Shown here: piece by piece, positions 52,401-61,130 of the stretch
How positions within the stretch are numbered: position 1 is the first letter of the stretch
Layout: each line of letters starts with the position of its first letter
Made by a program: the position numbers and the translations under genes
Assembly: GCA_963722585.1 (NCBI GenBank)
Contig: CAVRNU010000006.1
Location: 1 to 64,000, forward strand
Reading direction: 5' to 3'
Length of the DNA stretch: 64,000 nucleotides
From: KBS-96 sp963722585
Lineage (GTDB): Bacteria > Acidobacteriota > Terriglobia > Bryobacterales > Bryobacteraceae
The notes under the pieces: generated by a model
Told to the model about the DNA's origin: nothing
Seen by the model: the letters and a program-made list of their open reading frames with translations, nothing else
Database searches by the model: none

Positions 52401-53022
52401 ATGGTGTTTGGAGTAGTGCGGGATCCATCCGGAGTTGGTACTGTGTACGTTGCGAGCACTCCTGAGCAGTTACGATGTGCCGCATCGCTTCACTCTGACT
52501 GGTACGGGCGAATTGCCGTTTGGAAAAGGTAAGATGTTCGGTTCTAGCTGGAATGGCTTTGTAAACGCTATCCTGGGCGGATGGCAGGCGAACGGTATTC
52601 TGACCCTCGCCTCAGGCCAGCCGCTCGTATTCACGACCGCCCAGAATACCAGTTACACGTACGGCGGCGGTCAGCACCCGAATGTCGTAGGGAATCCGGT
52701 TCTCTCAAGCGGGCAAAGTATTTATGAGTGGTTTAACACCGCTGCATTTGCTCAACCGGCTAACTTCACTTCCGGCGATCTATCCCGCACTTATACTGGT
52801 GTTCGGACCGATTGGACGAGAAATCTGGACGCTTCGTTGTTCAAGAACTTCCAAGTGACAGAGAGATTTAATCTCCAGTTTCGGGCCGAAGCGTTCAACC
52901 TCTCGAACACCCCGATTTTCAGTGCCCCTGGGACGACTCTTAATGGAACAAATTTTGGTGTCATCACTGGTCAGTCCAATTCGCCTCGAAATCTTCAGTT
53001 GGCGCTTAAGTTTTTGTTCTGA
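49475..53022 (+). pseudogene. Oar-type TonB-dependent receptor, frameshifted near its 3' end
   Basis: ATG 49475; signal segment ISIILVVMLAPLCVRAQ, carboxypeptidase-like domain (SGFVNDQSGAVVPNAKITLTD, YKVTAEATGFQTY), plug (VEAIDEMKVQTSSYSATYGRSGGGITTMV) and barrel. The frame closes at TGA 52463-52465 after ..SIRSWYCVRCEHS; one base over it continues SSYDVPHRFTLTGTGELPFGKGK to the last strand NLQLALKFLF at 53022. Adding one base at about 52463 restores EHS-x-SSYDVPHRF, the usual sequence of this family. Without correction the receptor lacks its last ~185 residues and would not close. It is followed at 13 bases by the rhamnonate-dehydratase-like gene. Confidence 0.85.
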
Positions 53023-53034
53023 AAGGACGAGCAC

Positions 53035-54288
53035 TTGGATCGTAGGTCGTTTCTGAAATTGGCCGGGCTTTCGGCATCGGGGCTGGCTACGCTGCCAGCC
53101 CTCCCTTTTCAGACAGAGAAAAGCAATCTCAAAATCACTGGAGTGCGTTTGGTTCGCACGCGGCCAAAACATCCCGCGCCTTCATATACTCCGGCTCCGG
53201 GCTCCTGGTCCACTCAGGGCGTTGAAGTTGCTAACCCCATGTCGATTTACCCGCAATACAAGCCGGTTCGATCGTTGTGGAATCCTGACCCAGGTAAGTT
53301 GGGCGGGTTTACAGTCGAAATCTCGACCGATAAGGGTGTAAAAGGCTACGGAAGCGGAGGTTCAGGTGGTGGTCCCGTCGTAATGGAGCATTTCACGAAG
53401 CTTCTGATCGGTAAAGATCCATTCGATATCGAGCGAAACTGGGATATTCTTTGGCGCTCCAGCATGCCTTATGGGCGTGACGGAATCGCTATCAACGCCA
53501 TCAGCGGCGTGGATCTGGCAATGTGGGATGTCGTTGGCAATGCGCTTGGGATGCCCGTCTATAAACTCCTCGGAGGCGCCACAAAAGATCGTATCCCGGC
53601 CTATTGCACGGGCAACGATGTCGATCAGCATCTAAAATTCGGATACAAACGCGTCAAACTAGCTATTCCCTATGGGCCAGCGGATAACCACGAGGGATTG
53701 AAAAAGAATACGGAGCTGGTCAGGCAAACACGCGAAATGGTCGGGGCCGATGGCGACGTCATGCTCGATTGCTACATGGCGTTTACCCAACCCTACACCC
53801 TGGATCTTGCCCAGATGGTTGCCCCGTATCGTCCTTACTGGATGGAAGAGGTGCTGCAGCCTCACGATTACGAAGGTTTCAGCCGCATGCGCGACGCGAT
53901 CAAGCCGATCCGTATCGCAACCGGGGAACATGAGTACACGCGCTACGGTTTCCGCCAGCTTCTCGAGCATCGATCGGCTGATATCTGGCAACCCGATATC
54001 CACTGGTGCGGCGGAATGACCGAGATTCGTCGAATTGCTGCTCTGGCTGCTGCTTACGATATTCCAGTGATTCCGCACGTCGGCGGCGTCTTCGATGCTA
54101 TTCACTTCGTGATGGCGACAACAAATAGCCCCTGGGCTGAAACGTTTATGCCGCCGCCTGGCGGTCCTGATGCAGTGTACAAGATGTTTGAGGAAGAAAA
54201 TAACATGACTCGCGGTCCAGAAGGCATTTACGCACGTCCTTCCGAACGTCCGGGGCTGGGCTGGGACGTCGAAGTTTCGGACGCCTAA
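53035..54288 (+). CDS. Tat-exported enolase-superfamily dehydratase, L-rhamnonate-dehydratase-like
   Basis: TTG start 53035 preceded by AAAGGACGAG; 417 residues. MDRRSFLKLAGLSASGLATL is a Tat signal, unusual since RhmD enzymes are normally cytoplasmic. KLAIPYGPADNHEGLKKN and DVMLDCYMAF match the rhamnonate-dehydratase subgroup; metal ligands are D245, E271 and E298, with H299 and H348 as candidate acid/base residues at the spacing seen in RhmD. It would dehydrate L-rhamnonate or a related acid sugar to the 2-keto-3-deoxy form. Translationally close to the TonB receptor. Confidence 0.82.
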   Translation: MDRRSFLKLAGLSASGLATLPALPFQTEKSNLKITGVRLVRTRPKHPAPSYTPAPGSWSTQGVEVANPMSIYPQYKPVRSLWNPDPGKLGGFTVEISTDKGVKGYGSGGSGGGPVVMEHFTKLLIGKDPFDIERNWDILWRSSMPYGRDGIAINAISGVDLAMWDVVGNALGMPVYKLLGGATKDRIPAYCTGNDVDQHLKFGYKRVKLAIPYGPADNHEGLKKNTELVRQTREMVGADGDVMLDCYMAFTQPYTLDLAQMVAPYRPYWMEEVLQPHDYEGFSRMRDAIKPIRIATGEHEYTRYGFRQLLEHRSADIWQPDIHWCGGMTEIRRIAALAAAYDIPVIPHVGGVFDAIHFVMATTNSPWAETFMPPPGGPDAVYKMFEEENNMTRGPEGIYARPSERPGLGWDVEVSDA

Positions 54289-54309
54289 CGGCGTTCCTGG
54301 TGAATCCCG

Positions 54310-55140
54310 TCAGCGAAGAGTCTTCTGAAGCCAGGCGACCATCGGAGCTTTGTATATCTGGAAGCGAGAGTCCTTCTCCCAGTTCATAACCCCATGGACG
54401 CCGTCGGGAATCGTGATGAGCTCGCATGGGATTCCGCGCTTCCTAAGGAGCTCAACCGTGAGTAACGCTTGCGAATAAGATACAGCTTCATCTCGGGTAC
54501 CATGAATAACAAGAAATGGTGGAGTTTTGCTGTTCAGGTAAATTCGCGGAGAGGCCACACGGATGTGAGCGCGCCCGGTTTCATCCAGGGTAGTCATTCT
54601 GAAAAAGGCCTGCACACTTGGCGATAGCGGCTTGCCTTCTAATCTCTTCGACCACTCGACTAAATCGATAGGACCATAGAAGCAGACCACCGCAGCAACA
54701 CCCACATCATTCTTGGCCCCGACCACGTTCACCAGATGGCCGCCCGCGGACTCTCCCATCAAGGCGATGCGCGCGGGATTCACCTTGTATTCTTTCGCGT
54801 GCTGTTTCACAAAACGAACAGCCGCCTCCAAGTCTTCCGCAGGCGCCGGATAGGAGAACTGGGGCGCTAGCCGGTAATTGATGCTGAACCAAGCAAAGCC
54901 CGTCTCGTTTAACGGCCCAAAAAGCGGCTGAATGAATTTGCCTGACTTATCCCCAGCCGACCATCCTCCGCCATGCACAAGGATTACAGCCGGAAACGAA
55001 CCATCGCCCGGCGGGATGTGCGCATCCAACTTGAGACTGAAACCGCCTGGACGTGAGTATTCGATATCAGGAATAACCTCGTATTGCTGGGCTCCCAGCG
55101 CAAATAGAGCAAATGCCAAAAGACTACCTAGAATTCGCAT
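54310..55140 (-). CDS. exported alpha/beta hydrolase (BD-FAE/acetyl-esterase-like)
   Basis: 276 residues with a signal peptide (LGSLLAFALFALGAQQ). Oxyanion VILVHGGGWSAGDKSG, nucleophile GESAGG, acid and His regions PFLVIHGTRDEAVSY and GVHGVMNW. This HGGGW/GxSxG type includes acetylxylan and feruloyl esterases and general carboxylesterases. Last gene of the leftward chain that begins with the DUF1592 gene; probably deacylates plant glycans. Confidence 0.85.
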   Translation of the reverse strand: MRILGSLLAFALFALGAQQYEVIPDIEYSRPGGFSLKLDAHIPPGDGSFPAVILVHGGGWSAGDKSGKFIQPLFGPLNETGFAWFSINYRLAPQFSYPAPAEDLEAAVRFVKQHAKEYKVNPARIALMGESAGGHLVNVVGAKNDVGVAAVVCFYGPIDLVEWSKRLEGKPLSPSVQAFFRMTTLDETGRAHIRVASPRIYLNSKTPPFLVIHGTRDEAVSYSQALLTVELLRKRGIPCELITIPDGVHGVMNWEKDSRFQIYKAPMVAWLQKTLR

Positions 55141-55155
55141 TGTGTTATTTGTTAA

Positions 55156-56967
55156 TTACGCAGTTCCCAGCAAGCGGCGCCCGTCACCTTCTGGATCGTT
55201 CTTCACGACGCAAGTGTTGTCAAAAACCATGGTTTCTTTCGCTTCTTGGAAAGCCGGCCATTTCGGCAAATCGGAATGATTCGGATTGCCATAACGGGCA
55301 AAATTGATCCATGCTTCGCTCACTCGGGCAGAAAGCCGCAGCGCGTCCGGTGATGCGCCAGTGTAGTTGATGCACCGGCTAGCGTTGTCGAAGACAAATG
55401 CGATTTCGCAGCTATGAAAGGCTCCAGGCCTTCCGTCCAGCATCGGCGTTTTCCATGCGAACAAATATTCGTAAGCGGGCGCGGCACGAAGTGCAGCTTT
55501 GCGTTCAGCCTGAAGGAACGCATTCTGACGAAAATACGCAATGGAAATGACCGAAAAGATATCAAATGGTTTTGCGGCCGGGTATTCACGACGGTATGCC
55601 TGAAGAATGTCGTTGGTCTTGCCGCTATAGATAGAATGGACACGCTTCTCTAACTCATCATTGCTGAGCGTTTCGGCTTCCGGATTATCTACCCCGTTCA
55701 CGAACTCATTGGTGTTCGTCCCGACGAGAATCGGAATTGTTGCGGAGATTGCGGGAGAAACAGGATCGAACGGATGAATGGGCAAAATCGCTTCATCCAC
55801 AGTTGGCCCCCATGTGATCCGCCGCGACGGCGTTCTGATTAGAGGCGGCGGGCCAGACGGCGGCCCCATTTTCTTGGCGGCTGCCTGTGCTGCCCCACAC
55901 AAACGCTCGACCGGCAAGCTCTGGAGTTGATCGATCTGAGATTTGGATAAATTCAATTCGGCAAGTACCGCGGCCGCAAGCTTACTCGAATCTTCCGGGA
56001 GTGAGTTTCGGGGCGTCGAGCCACTTTGGATGATAGCTCGGTGAAACAGGCCCTTTGCGGCTGGCATTGCCAGTAACGTGCAGATTTTCGCGCCACCGCC
56101 CGACTGGCCGAAGATCGTAACGTTAGAAGAATCTCCGCCAAAGTTCGAGATGTTATCGCGGACCCATTCGAGGACTGCGACCAAGTCGAGCATACCCACA
56201 TTAGAGGAGCTAGCATATTGTTCCCCGCCAAATTCAGCGAGATTCAAGTAACCGAACGTATTGAGGCGATGATTGTGCGTGACCGTTACAACATCGCCTC
56301 GATGACATAAATTCTCGCCATCGTAGGACAACAAATCGTGGCCGGAGCCGCCGCTATAACCGCCTCCATGCATCCAGACCATCACCGGACGTTTTCGGGA
56401 GCCATTAATCTCCGGGGTCCAGACGTTCACGCGCAAGCAGTCTTCACCGGCTGGCTGGCCGTAAGCCCGATAAAGCAAGAACGCATCTTCATCGGTATGG
56501 GATACGTTATCACCGCCCGTCACCATGCCGAATCCATTCGGGCAAATATGCCCGTAATGCAGGCAACTCCGCACCCCCGCCCAAGGCTTTGGCTTTTGGG
56601 GCGGCATGAAACGCGCGCTCCCACCTGTTGGTGCCCCGTAAGGCACGCCTTTGAACGAGTAGATGCCGTTCCGAATGTATCCGCGGACCTTTCCTGCCTC
56701 GGTTTCGACGATTGCTTTTAAATAAGAGGCAACGACCGTTTCACGACTGCTTGAGCAATCCGGATCAGTATGACTCCGCGACAGGGAGTCCGGAGAAGCT
56801 GCGATCAGTCGAGGAGATGGTACCGATGTAGCGGAGCCTACTGCCAGGGCGGCCAAGCCCCTCATGATGCTTCGGCGACCACGGAGTTCTGTTCCTGTTG
56901 TCAATTTTGTTCCCTGCTGAGTAACGTTGTTCATTCCTAGAAATTCCTTCAGTTGTTTCGAAGTCAT
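55156..56967 (-). CDS. exported type-B carboxylesterase
   Basis: 603 residues from ATG 56967 (56934 also possible). After a Tat-like segment (RRSIMRGLAALAVGSATS) comes the carboxylesterase-B fold: ETEAGKVRGYIRNGIYSFKGVPYGAPTGGSARF, EDCLRVNVWTPE, MVWMHGGGYSGGSGHDL (oxyanion), TIFGQSGGGAKI (nucleophile Ser; usually GESAG, here GQSGG), and FHSCEIAFVFDN with the catalytic His. Its start overlaps the end of the glycosidase gene by 4 bases. Likely hydrolyses esterified sugars or aromatic esters outside the cell. Confidence 0.88.
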   Translation of the reverse strand: MTSKQLKEFLGMNNVTQQGTKLTTGTELRGRRSIMRGLAALAVGSATSVPSPRLIAASPDSLSRSHTDPDCSSSRETVVASYLKAIVETEAGKVRGYIRNGIYSFKGVPYGAPTGGSARFMPPQKPKPWAGVRSCLHYGHICPNGFGMVTGGDNVSHTDEDAFLLYRAYGQPAGEDCLRVNVWTPEINGSRKRPVMVWMHGGGYSGGSGHDLLSYDGENLCHRGDVVTVTHNHRLNTFGYLNLAEFGGEQYASSSNVGMLDLVAVLEWVRDNISNFGGDSSNVTIFGQSGGGAKICTLLAMPAAKGLFHRAIIQSGSTPRNSLPEDSSKLAAAVLAELNLSKSQIDQLQSLPVERLCGAAQAAAKKMGPPSGPPPLIRTPSRRITWGPTVDEAILPIHPFDPVSPAISATIPILVGTNTNEFVNGVDNPEAETLSNDELEKRVHSIYSGKTNDILQAYRREYPAAKPFDIFSVISIAYFRQNAFLQAERKAALRAAPAYEYLFAWKTPMLDGRPGAFHSCEIAFVFDNASRCINYTGASPDALRLSARVSEAWINFARYGNPNHSDLPKWPAFQEAKETMVFDNTCVVKNDPEGDGRRLLGTA

Positions 56968-58022
56968 GGCCTGGGTGGGTGAAGAGGAAGGCTAAACCAA
57001 GCAATACCAATATCGCGGTGCATGTTGTTGTCCGTATCGGTAGACGCATCATAAAATAGCGCCAGGCGTCCGCCGACTTTCACAACCGAGGGCATTCCAA
57101 TACAGCGGCGGCTCCATTTGCAGTTGGCATGATCTAATGCCACCGCGCGATGATCGGGGTCCCAATGCGTCAGGTCCTTGCTCCAGTAAACCCAAATCGC
57201 CTCTGTGTATTCACCCCCCTCGTCCAGCCCAATGTGATTCGTAAACAAGAACCAAGTTTGATCCGAAGGTTCAAAGTAAAGCGCTGAGTTTTCAATTTGC
57301 TGCTCAGCTGGCAAAATTGGTTCTGGGTCGACCTGCCAAGCCTTACTCAGATCGTTGGTGCGAGCGATCGCCAACGTTCGCTTTAAATGCTTGTGCTCAT
57401 TATTCGTGTAAGCAGCGGCGCTAAAAAACATCAGGAACTGATTCCGGTATCTTACGATCTGCCCGGGACTTGCAGTATCGGCATAATAGGTTCCAGCTTT
57501 GGTTTCGAACGGGACGATTTGGGGCTGCTTCGTCCACGGACCAGCAGGATTCTTACTAATTGCAGTGAGCGTGAAATAGGGGACTGCCGGTATTCGGTTG
57601 GGAGGCGGTGTCGTACCTCGTGACCCAACATAAAACATGTGCCACAACGTTCCATCGAACACGGCCCATGGGGAGCTTGCCGTACCGGCATCGCGACGCC
57701 CGGCAGGACCCAAATCGAGGATCGGGCCTTTTAGATCCCAGTGGCGAAGATCGCTGCTTGTCGCTAAACAGGCGCGCCATCCTGTAGGTCCAGCGCCGTC
57801 GTAATGTAGATAGTAAGTTGTTCCGGACTTAAAGCAGATTGCTTCGCGCGCTCCCAGATAGTCGCATCGATCTGGTCCGGTTCCATGGCGGATTATTGGA
57901 TGTGCGTCATACGCCTCCAATCGCATCGTTGCGGCAGGTCGACCATCAGGATATGAACTTTGAGCAACAGAGCCACCTGTGGCGCAACAGAGTAGTGCTG
58001 ATGCGATGAGAACTGATTCAAT
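56964..58022 (-). CDS. exported five-bladed beta-propeller glycosidase-like protein (GH43/GH32/GH130-like)
   Basis: Start unclear. ATG 58094 would overlap the ankyrin gene by 77 bases and give no normal signal peptide. ATT 58022, overlapping the ankyrin stop as ATTGA, starts a proper signal peptide (SVLIASALLCCATGGSVAQ); ATG 57926 would lack it. About 352 residues. Propeller blades are evident: YDAHPIIRHG, YYLHYDG, SSDLRHWDLKGPILDLG, SPWAVFDGTLWHMFYVG, SPGQIVRYRNQFLMFFS, ENSALYFEPSDQTWFLFTNH, GMPSVVKVGGRLALFYDA. This is the layout of GH43/GH32/GH130 and DUF377-like enzymes; probably arabinofuranosidase-like, unproven. Confidence 0.7.
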   Translation of the reverse strand: MESVLIASALLCCATGGSVAQSSYPDGRPAATMRLEAYDAHPIIRHGTGPDRCDYLGAREAICFKSGTTYYLHYDGAGPTGWRACLATSSDLRHWDLKGPILDLGPAGRRDAGTASSPWAVFDGTLWHMFYVGSRGTTPPPNRIPAVPYFTLTAISKNPAGPWTKQPQIVPFETKAGTYYADTASPGQIVRYRNQFLMFFSAAAYTNNEHKHLKRTLAIARTNDLSKAWQVDPEPILPAEQQIENSALYFEPSDQTWFLFTNHIGLDEGGEYTEAIWVYWSKDLTHWDPDHRAVALDHANCKWSRRCIGMPSVVKVGGRLALFYDASTDTDNNMHRDIGIAWFSLPLHPPRP

Positions 58023-59829
58023 ATCTCGTGGTGATCCCGGCGTCAGCGCGAGTGGGGCCACTCGCAGAAGTTGCAAGCAGCTTCTTAATCTCATCGGTTG
58101 TCGATGTGTCCCTTTTCACAATCCGGTCCGGCTTGTCTGCCGCATTCTCGCGGGCCGCGGCTTCGTGATACCTCTCTTGATGATCTGCCAGATCCAAAGG
58201 CGTTTCACCCATGGAGTTTTTCGCATTCAGCCGCACACCCAGTGAATAGAGATAATCGATCACCTCAGGCGCGCTGGCTCCGGCAGCAATATGCATGATT
58301 GTTTGGTTATGCCGGGGAAGGGAAATGGGCTTCACAGGATCCGGGAAATGATCGGTTGGATTATACACGGCAGTCAGGTCCGCGCCGCTCGCCACCATTT
58401 CACGCACGACCTCAACATTAGTCGATAATACGGCCACCGAAAAAGGCGTGTGACCGTCCTTTCTCAGAAGGTTTGGATTCGCTCCCTTCTTCGCCATCAT
58501 CTTTACTAGCGGCACACAATCTGAATTTGCCGCAATGTGGAAGGCGGACGATCCCGGTGGCGCAGGGTTGATTCGCACGTCGCCTACCGGTCCAGATGTG
58601 GGATAGAGCGTCTGGCGATTTGGATCGGCGCCGGCGTCGAGTAACCGCTGTACCATTGCCAGCGCTTCGTCCAGTTTGCCGGCGGAATTCACCAGATTCG
58701 GATTTCCAGGCTCATTTTCAACTTGTGACGGGTTCGTAGCCTGAGCCGTAGGCGCCGGTTTGGCCTTCTTCCTCACTGCCCTTCCGCCGCCATATGCAGA
58801 ACGGTCGCGCCCCAGTGTCGTGATAGCTGCGACGGCCAAAGCTGCGCCATGGAGAGGGGTGTAGCCGGCGCCGTCGGCGACATTAACGTGTGCGCCATGA
58901 TCAAGGAGAAAACGCGCCATTGCCAGATCTGCACCGAACCGAGCGGAACTGCCTGACGGCGCCGGAGCACCTGCGCCTGCTACAAATTCCTTCCCCAGCG
59001 GATCCCACTTATAAAGCGCGGCTAACAGAGGTGTTGTGCCATCTGCTGCTGTAACGTTCACATCCACTCCAGCGTTCATGAGTATCTGGGCGGATTCCAG
59101 ATCGTGTTGTTGAACAGCGAACAAAAGAGCGTTCTGTCCGCCTTGTTTACTGGTGTAAACTCCGTCGTTATTCCACGGTATGCCCGTTCTGCCAAGGGTG
59201 ACTGTTGAAGGCGTATAGATCGTTCCCGTGATGTTCCATACTTTCGAAACGGCCTGCACGTCCGCTCGATGATCCACAAGCAGGCGAGTTGCCGCAGGGT
59301 GGCCGGCAGCCCACATCAGCGCCGTCTGGCCGAAATTCTTCTCGCGTGCATTCACGAAAGCGCCGCGATCGAGCAACATCTTCATGACACCGACCTGCCC
59401 TAATCGTGTGGCCGTCATTAACGGCGTTTCGCCGTCTTCTCGAGCGATATTCGGGTTGGCGCCGCTGCGGAGCAGAAGCTCTACGATTGCAGTCGAGCCG
59501 TTTGAGATCGCAAGATAGAGCGGGCCAATGCCTTGTTCGTTTGTAAGGTTTGGATTCGCTCCCGACCCGAGCAGCAGCTTTGCGATCGCCACATTGCACC
59601 GCACAGCTGCCCAGGCGAGGGGGGTTGCGCCATCTTCCTCCCTCGAATTGACATCGACCTTCTTGCTAAGGAGAGCGGCCACTGATCTCTCGTCGTCGCT
59701 TTGAACCGCCTCGAAGAGCTCCTTGCCCAGCCCGGTTAGCGGAGCAGGGGGCGTTCCCGAACGATTGCCTGCGCCCATTAACAGGAACGGCAGAAGAATA
59801 CAGGTGAGGACTTTAGCACCTCGCCTCAC
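58018..59829 (-). CDS. exported ankyrin-repeat protein
   Basis: GTG 59829, two bases after the DUF1552 stop; 603 residues. Signal peptide (VLTCILLPFLLMGAGN) then about ten ankyrin repeats from ~30 to ~565, e.g. DGATPLAWAAVRCNVAIAKLLLGSGANPN, DGETPLMTATRLGQVGVMKMLLDRGA and GYTPLHGAALAVAA, with an insertion at ~345-400 rich in Ala/Pro/Lys. A periplasmic or surface scaffold for protein contacts is the likely role. It links the DUF1592/DUF1552 pair to the glycosidase and esterase genes by near-zero spacing. Confidence 0.88.
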   Translation of the reverse strand: MRRGAKVLTCILLPFLLMGAGNRSGTPPAPLTGLGKELFEAVQSDDERSVAALLSKKVDVNSREEDGATPLAWAAVRCNVAIAKLLLGSGANPNLTNEQGIGPLYLAISNGSTAIVELLLRSGANPNIAREDGETPLMTATRLGQVGVMKMLLDRGAFVNAREKNFGQTALMWAAGHPAATRLLVDHRADVQAVSKVWNITGTIYTPSTVTLGRTGIPWNNDGVYTSKQGGQNALLFAVQQHDLESAQILMNAGVDVNVTAADGTTPLLAALYKWDPLGKEFVAGAGAPAPSGSSARFGADLAMARFLLDHGAHVNVADGAGYTPLHGAALAVAAITTLGRDRSAYGGGRAVRKKAKPAPTAQATNPSQVENEPGNPNLVNSAGKLDEALAMVQRLLDAGADPNRQTLYPTSGPVGDVRINPAPPGSSAFHIAANSDCVPLVKMMAKKGANPNLLRKDGHTPFSVAVLSTNVEVVREMVASGADLTAVYNPTDHFPDPVKPISLPRHNQTIMHIAAGASAPEVIDYLYSLGVRLNAKNSMGETPLDLADHQERYHEAAARENAADKPDRIVKRDTSTTDEIKKLLATSASGPTRADAGITTRY

Positions 59830-59831
59830 GG

Positions 59832-61130
59832 CTATACCTCCAGACGATTCAGCTTTCCCGTGCTGTCGCCAAGCTTCTCAGTCGGGACACCTACTTTGTC
59901 GAGCATCGTCAGATAGAGATTTGTTAACGGTGTAAGATCTCCCGGATAGACAATATAGCGGCCGCCCGCAATGCGCCCAGACGCGCCTCCCGCGAGAATG
60001 ATCGGCAAATCGTGCTGGCTGTGAACCGTGGGAACGCTTAAGTCGCTACCGTACATGATGAGCGAATGGTCGAGCAGCGTCGAGTTACCTTCTTTGATGG
60101 CGTCCAGCTTACCGAGGAAGTATGCAAACAGGCGAGACTGATCGACATTAATCTTCGCGAGTGCGTCGAGCTTCTCACGCTCGAAATTATGATGCGATAT
60201 CTCGTGATGCCCCATTGAGATGTCGAGGTGAGGAAACGTCATGGAGGTAGCCTCACGAGCATACATAAAGGTCCAGACGCGAGTGAGGTCCGCCTGAAGA
60301 GCCAGCGCCTGCAGATCGAACATGATCTTGACATGCTCGGGCCAAGAGTCCGGGATGCCAGCAGGACGGCTCACGCCCGGTAAATTCACCGGTTTCTTCT
60401 CCATTGCGACCTTGATTCTTCGCTCTATATCGCGAATCGATTGAACATATTCGTCAAGCTTTCGGCGATCACTGGGCCCGAGACGGGTTTTCAGTTCACA
60501 GAGACGAGTCATCACTGTGTCGAGGCTGCTCTGATCCGCAGCCTGGCGGTCGGCGGCGGCCACGGAATCGATTCGGCCACCCTCGCCGAAAAGTCGTTCG
60601 AATACCCGGCGCGGATTGGGTTCGAACGGCAACGGAGTCGTCGCAGTTTTAAAAGAGACTCCACCTAAGGCCCCGTTGTATTCGGTAGATAGCTCAAGCG
60701 AGGCGAACTGAGTCTCCTTTCCCAGCGCCTGGGCCGCGACCTGATCCACAGATATGCCAACGTGAACCTTGCCTTTAGCCGGTTCGACTCCTGTCATAAA
60801 TGAAGCGAGCGCCCGATCATGGAAACCGGCTTTGGTTCGATCGGGATCGGATGAGAGGCCGCTCAAGACCAGGAATTTATCTTTGTAAGGAGCGAGCGGC
60901 GCGAGCGCTTCACTGATCTGATAATTAGCGCCTTCGCCCTTAGGTTTCCATCGGTCTTCATCAACGCCGCACGTGTAGAAGATGAACCCGAGACGACGCA
61001 CGGGCGCCGCTGCCGTCAGCCGTTCCGCACTTAGCGCGGGAATCATTGCATCCAGCAAAGGGAGCGCTAGCGAAATTCCTGCACCGCGGAGGAATGTACG
61101 CCTGGGAAGATACTTTTTCGTGATGATCAT
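59832..61130 (-). CDS. DUF1552 exported protein
   Basis: 432 residues; ATG overlaps the DUF1592 stop (ATGA). Tat signal KYLPRRTFLRGAGISLALPLLDAM. The rest is the DUF1552 domain: RLGFIFYTCGVDEDRWKPKGEG, FLVLSGLSSDPDRTKAGFHDRALASFMTG, SMGHHEISHHNF, LDHSLIMYGSDLSVPTVHSQHDLPIILAGGASGRI, the last parts related to the alkaline-phosphatase-like fold (DUF1501 relatives). Found almost always beside DUF1592 genes in acidobacteria and planctomycetes. Biochemical role unknown. Confidence 0.9.
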   Translation of the reverse strand: MIITKKYLPRRTFLRGAGISLALPLLDAMIPALSAERLTAAAPVRRLGFIFYTCGVDEDRWKPKGEGANYQISEALAPLAPYKDKFLVLSGLSSDPDRTKAGFHDRALASFMTGVEPAKGKVHVGISVDQVAAQALGKETQFASLELSTEYNGALGGVSFKTATTPLPFEPNPRRVFERLFGEGGRIDSVAAADRQAADQSSLDTVMTRLCELKTRLGPSDRRKLDEYVQSIRDIERRIKVAMEKKPVNLPGVSRPAGIPDSWPEHVKIMFDLQALALQADLTRVWTFMYAREATSMTFPHLDISMGHHEISHHNFEREKLDALAKINVDQSRLFAYFLGKLDAIKEGNSTLLDHSLIMYGSDLSVPTVHSQHDLPIILAGGASGRIAGGRYIVYPGDLTPLTNLYLTMLDKVGVPTEKLGDSTGKLNRLEV

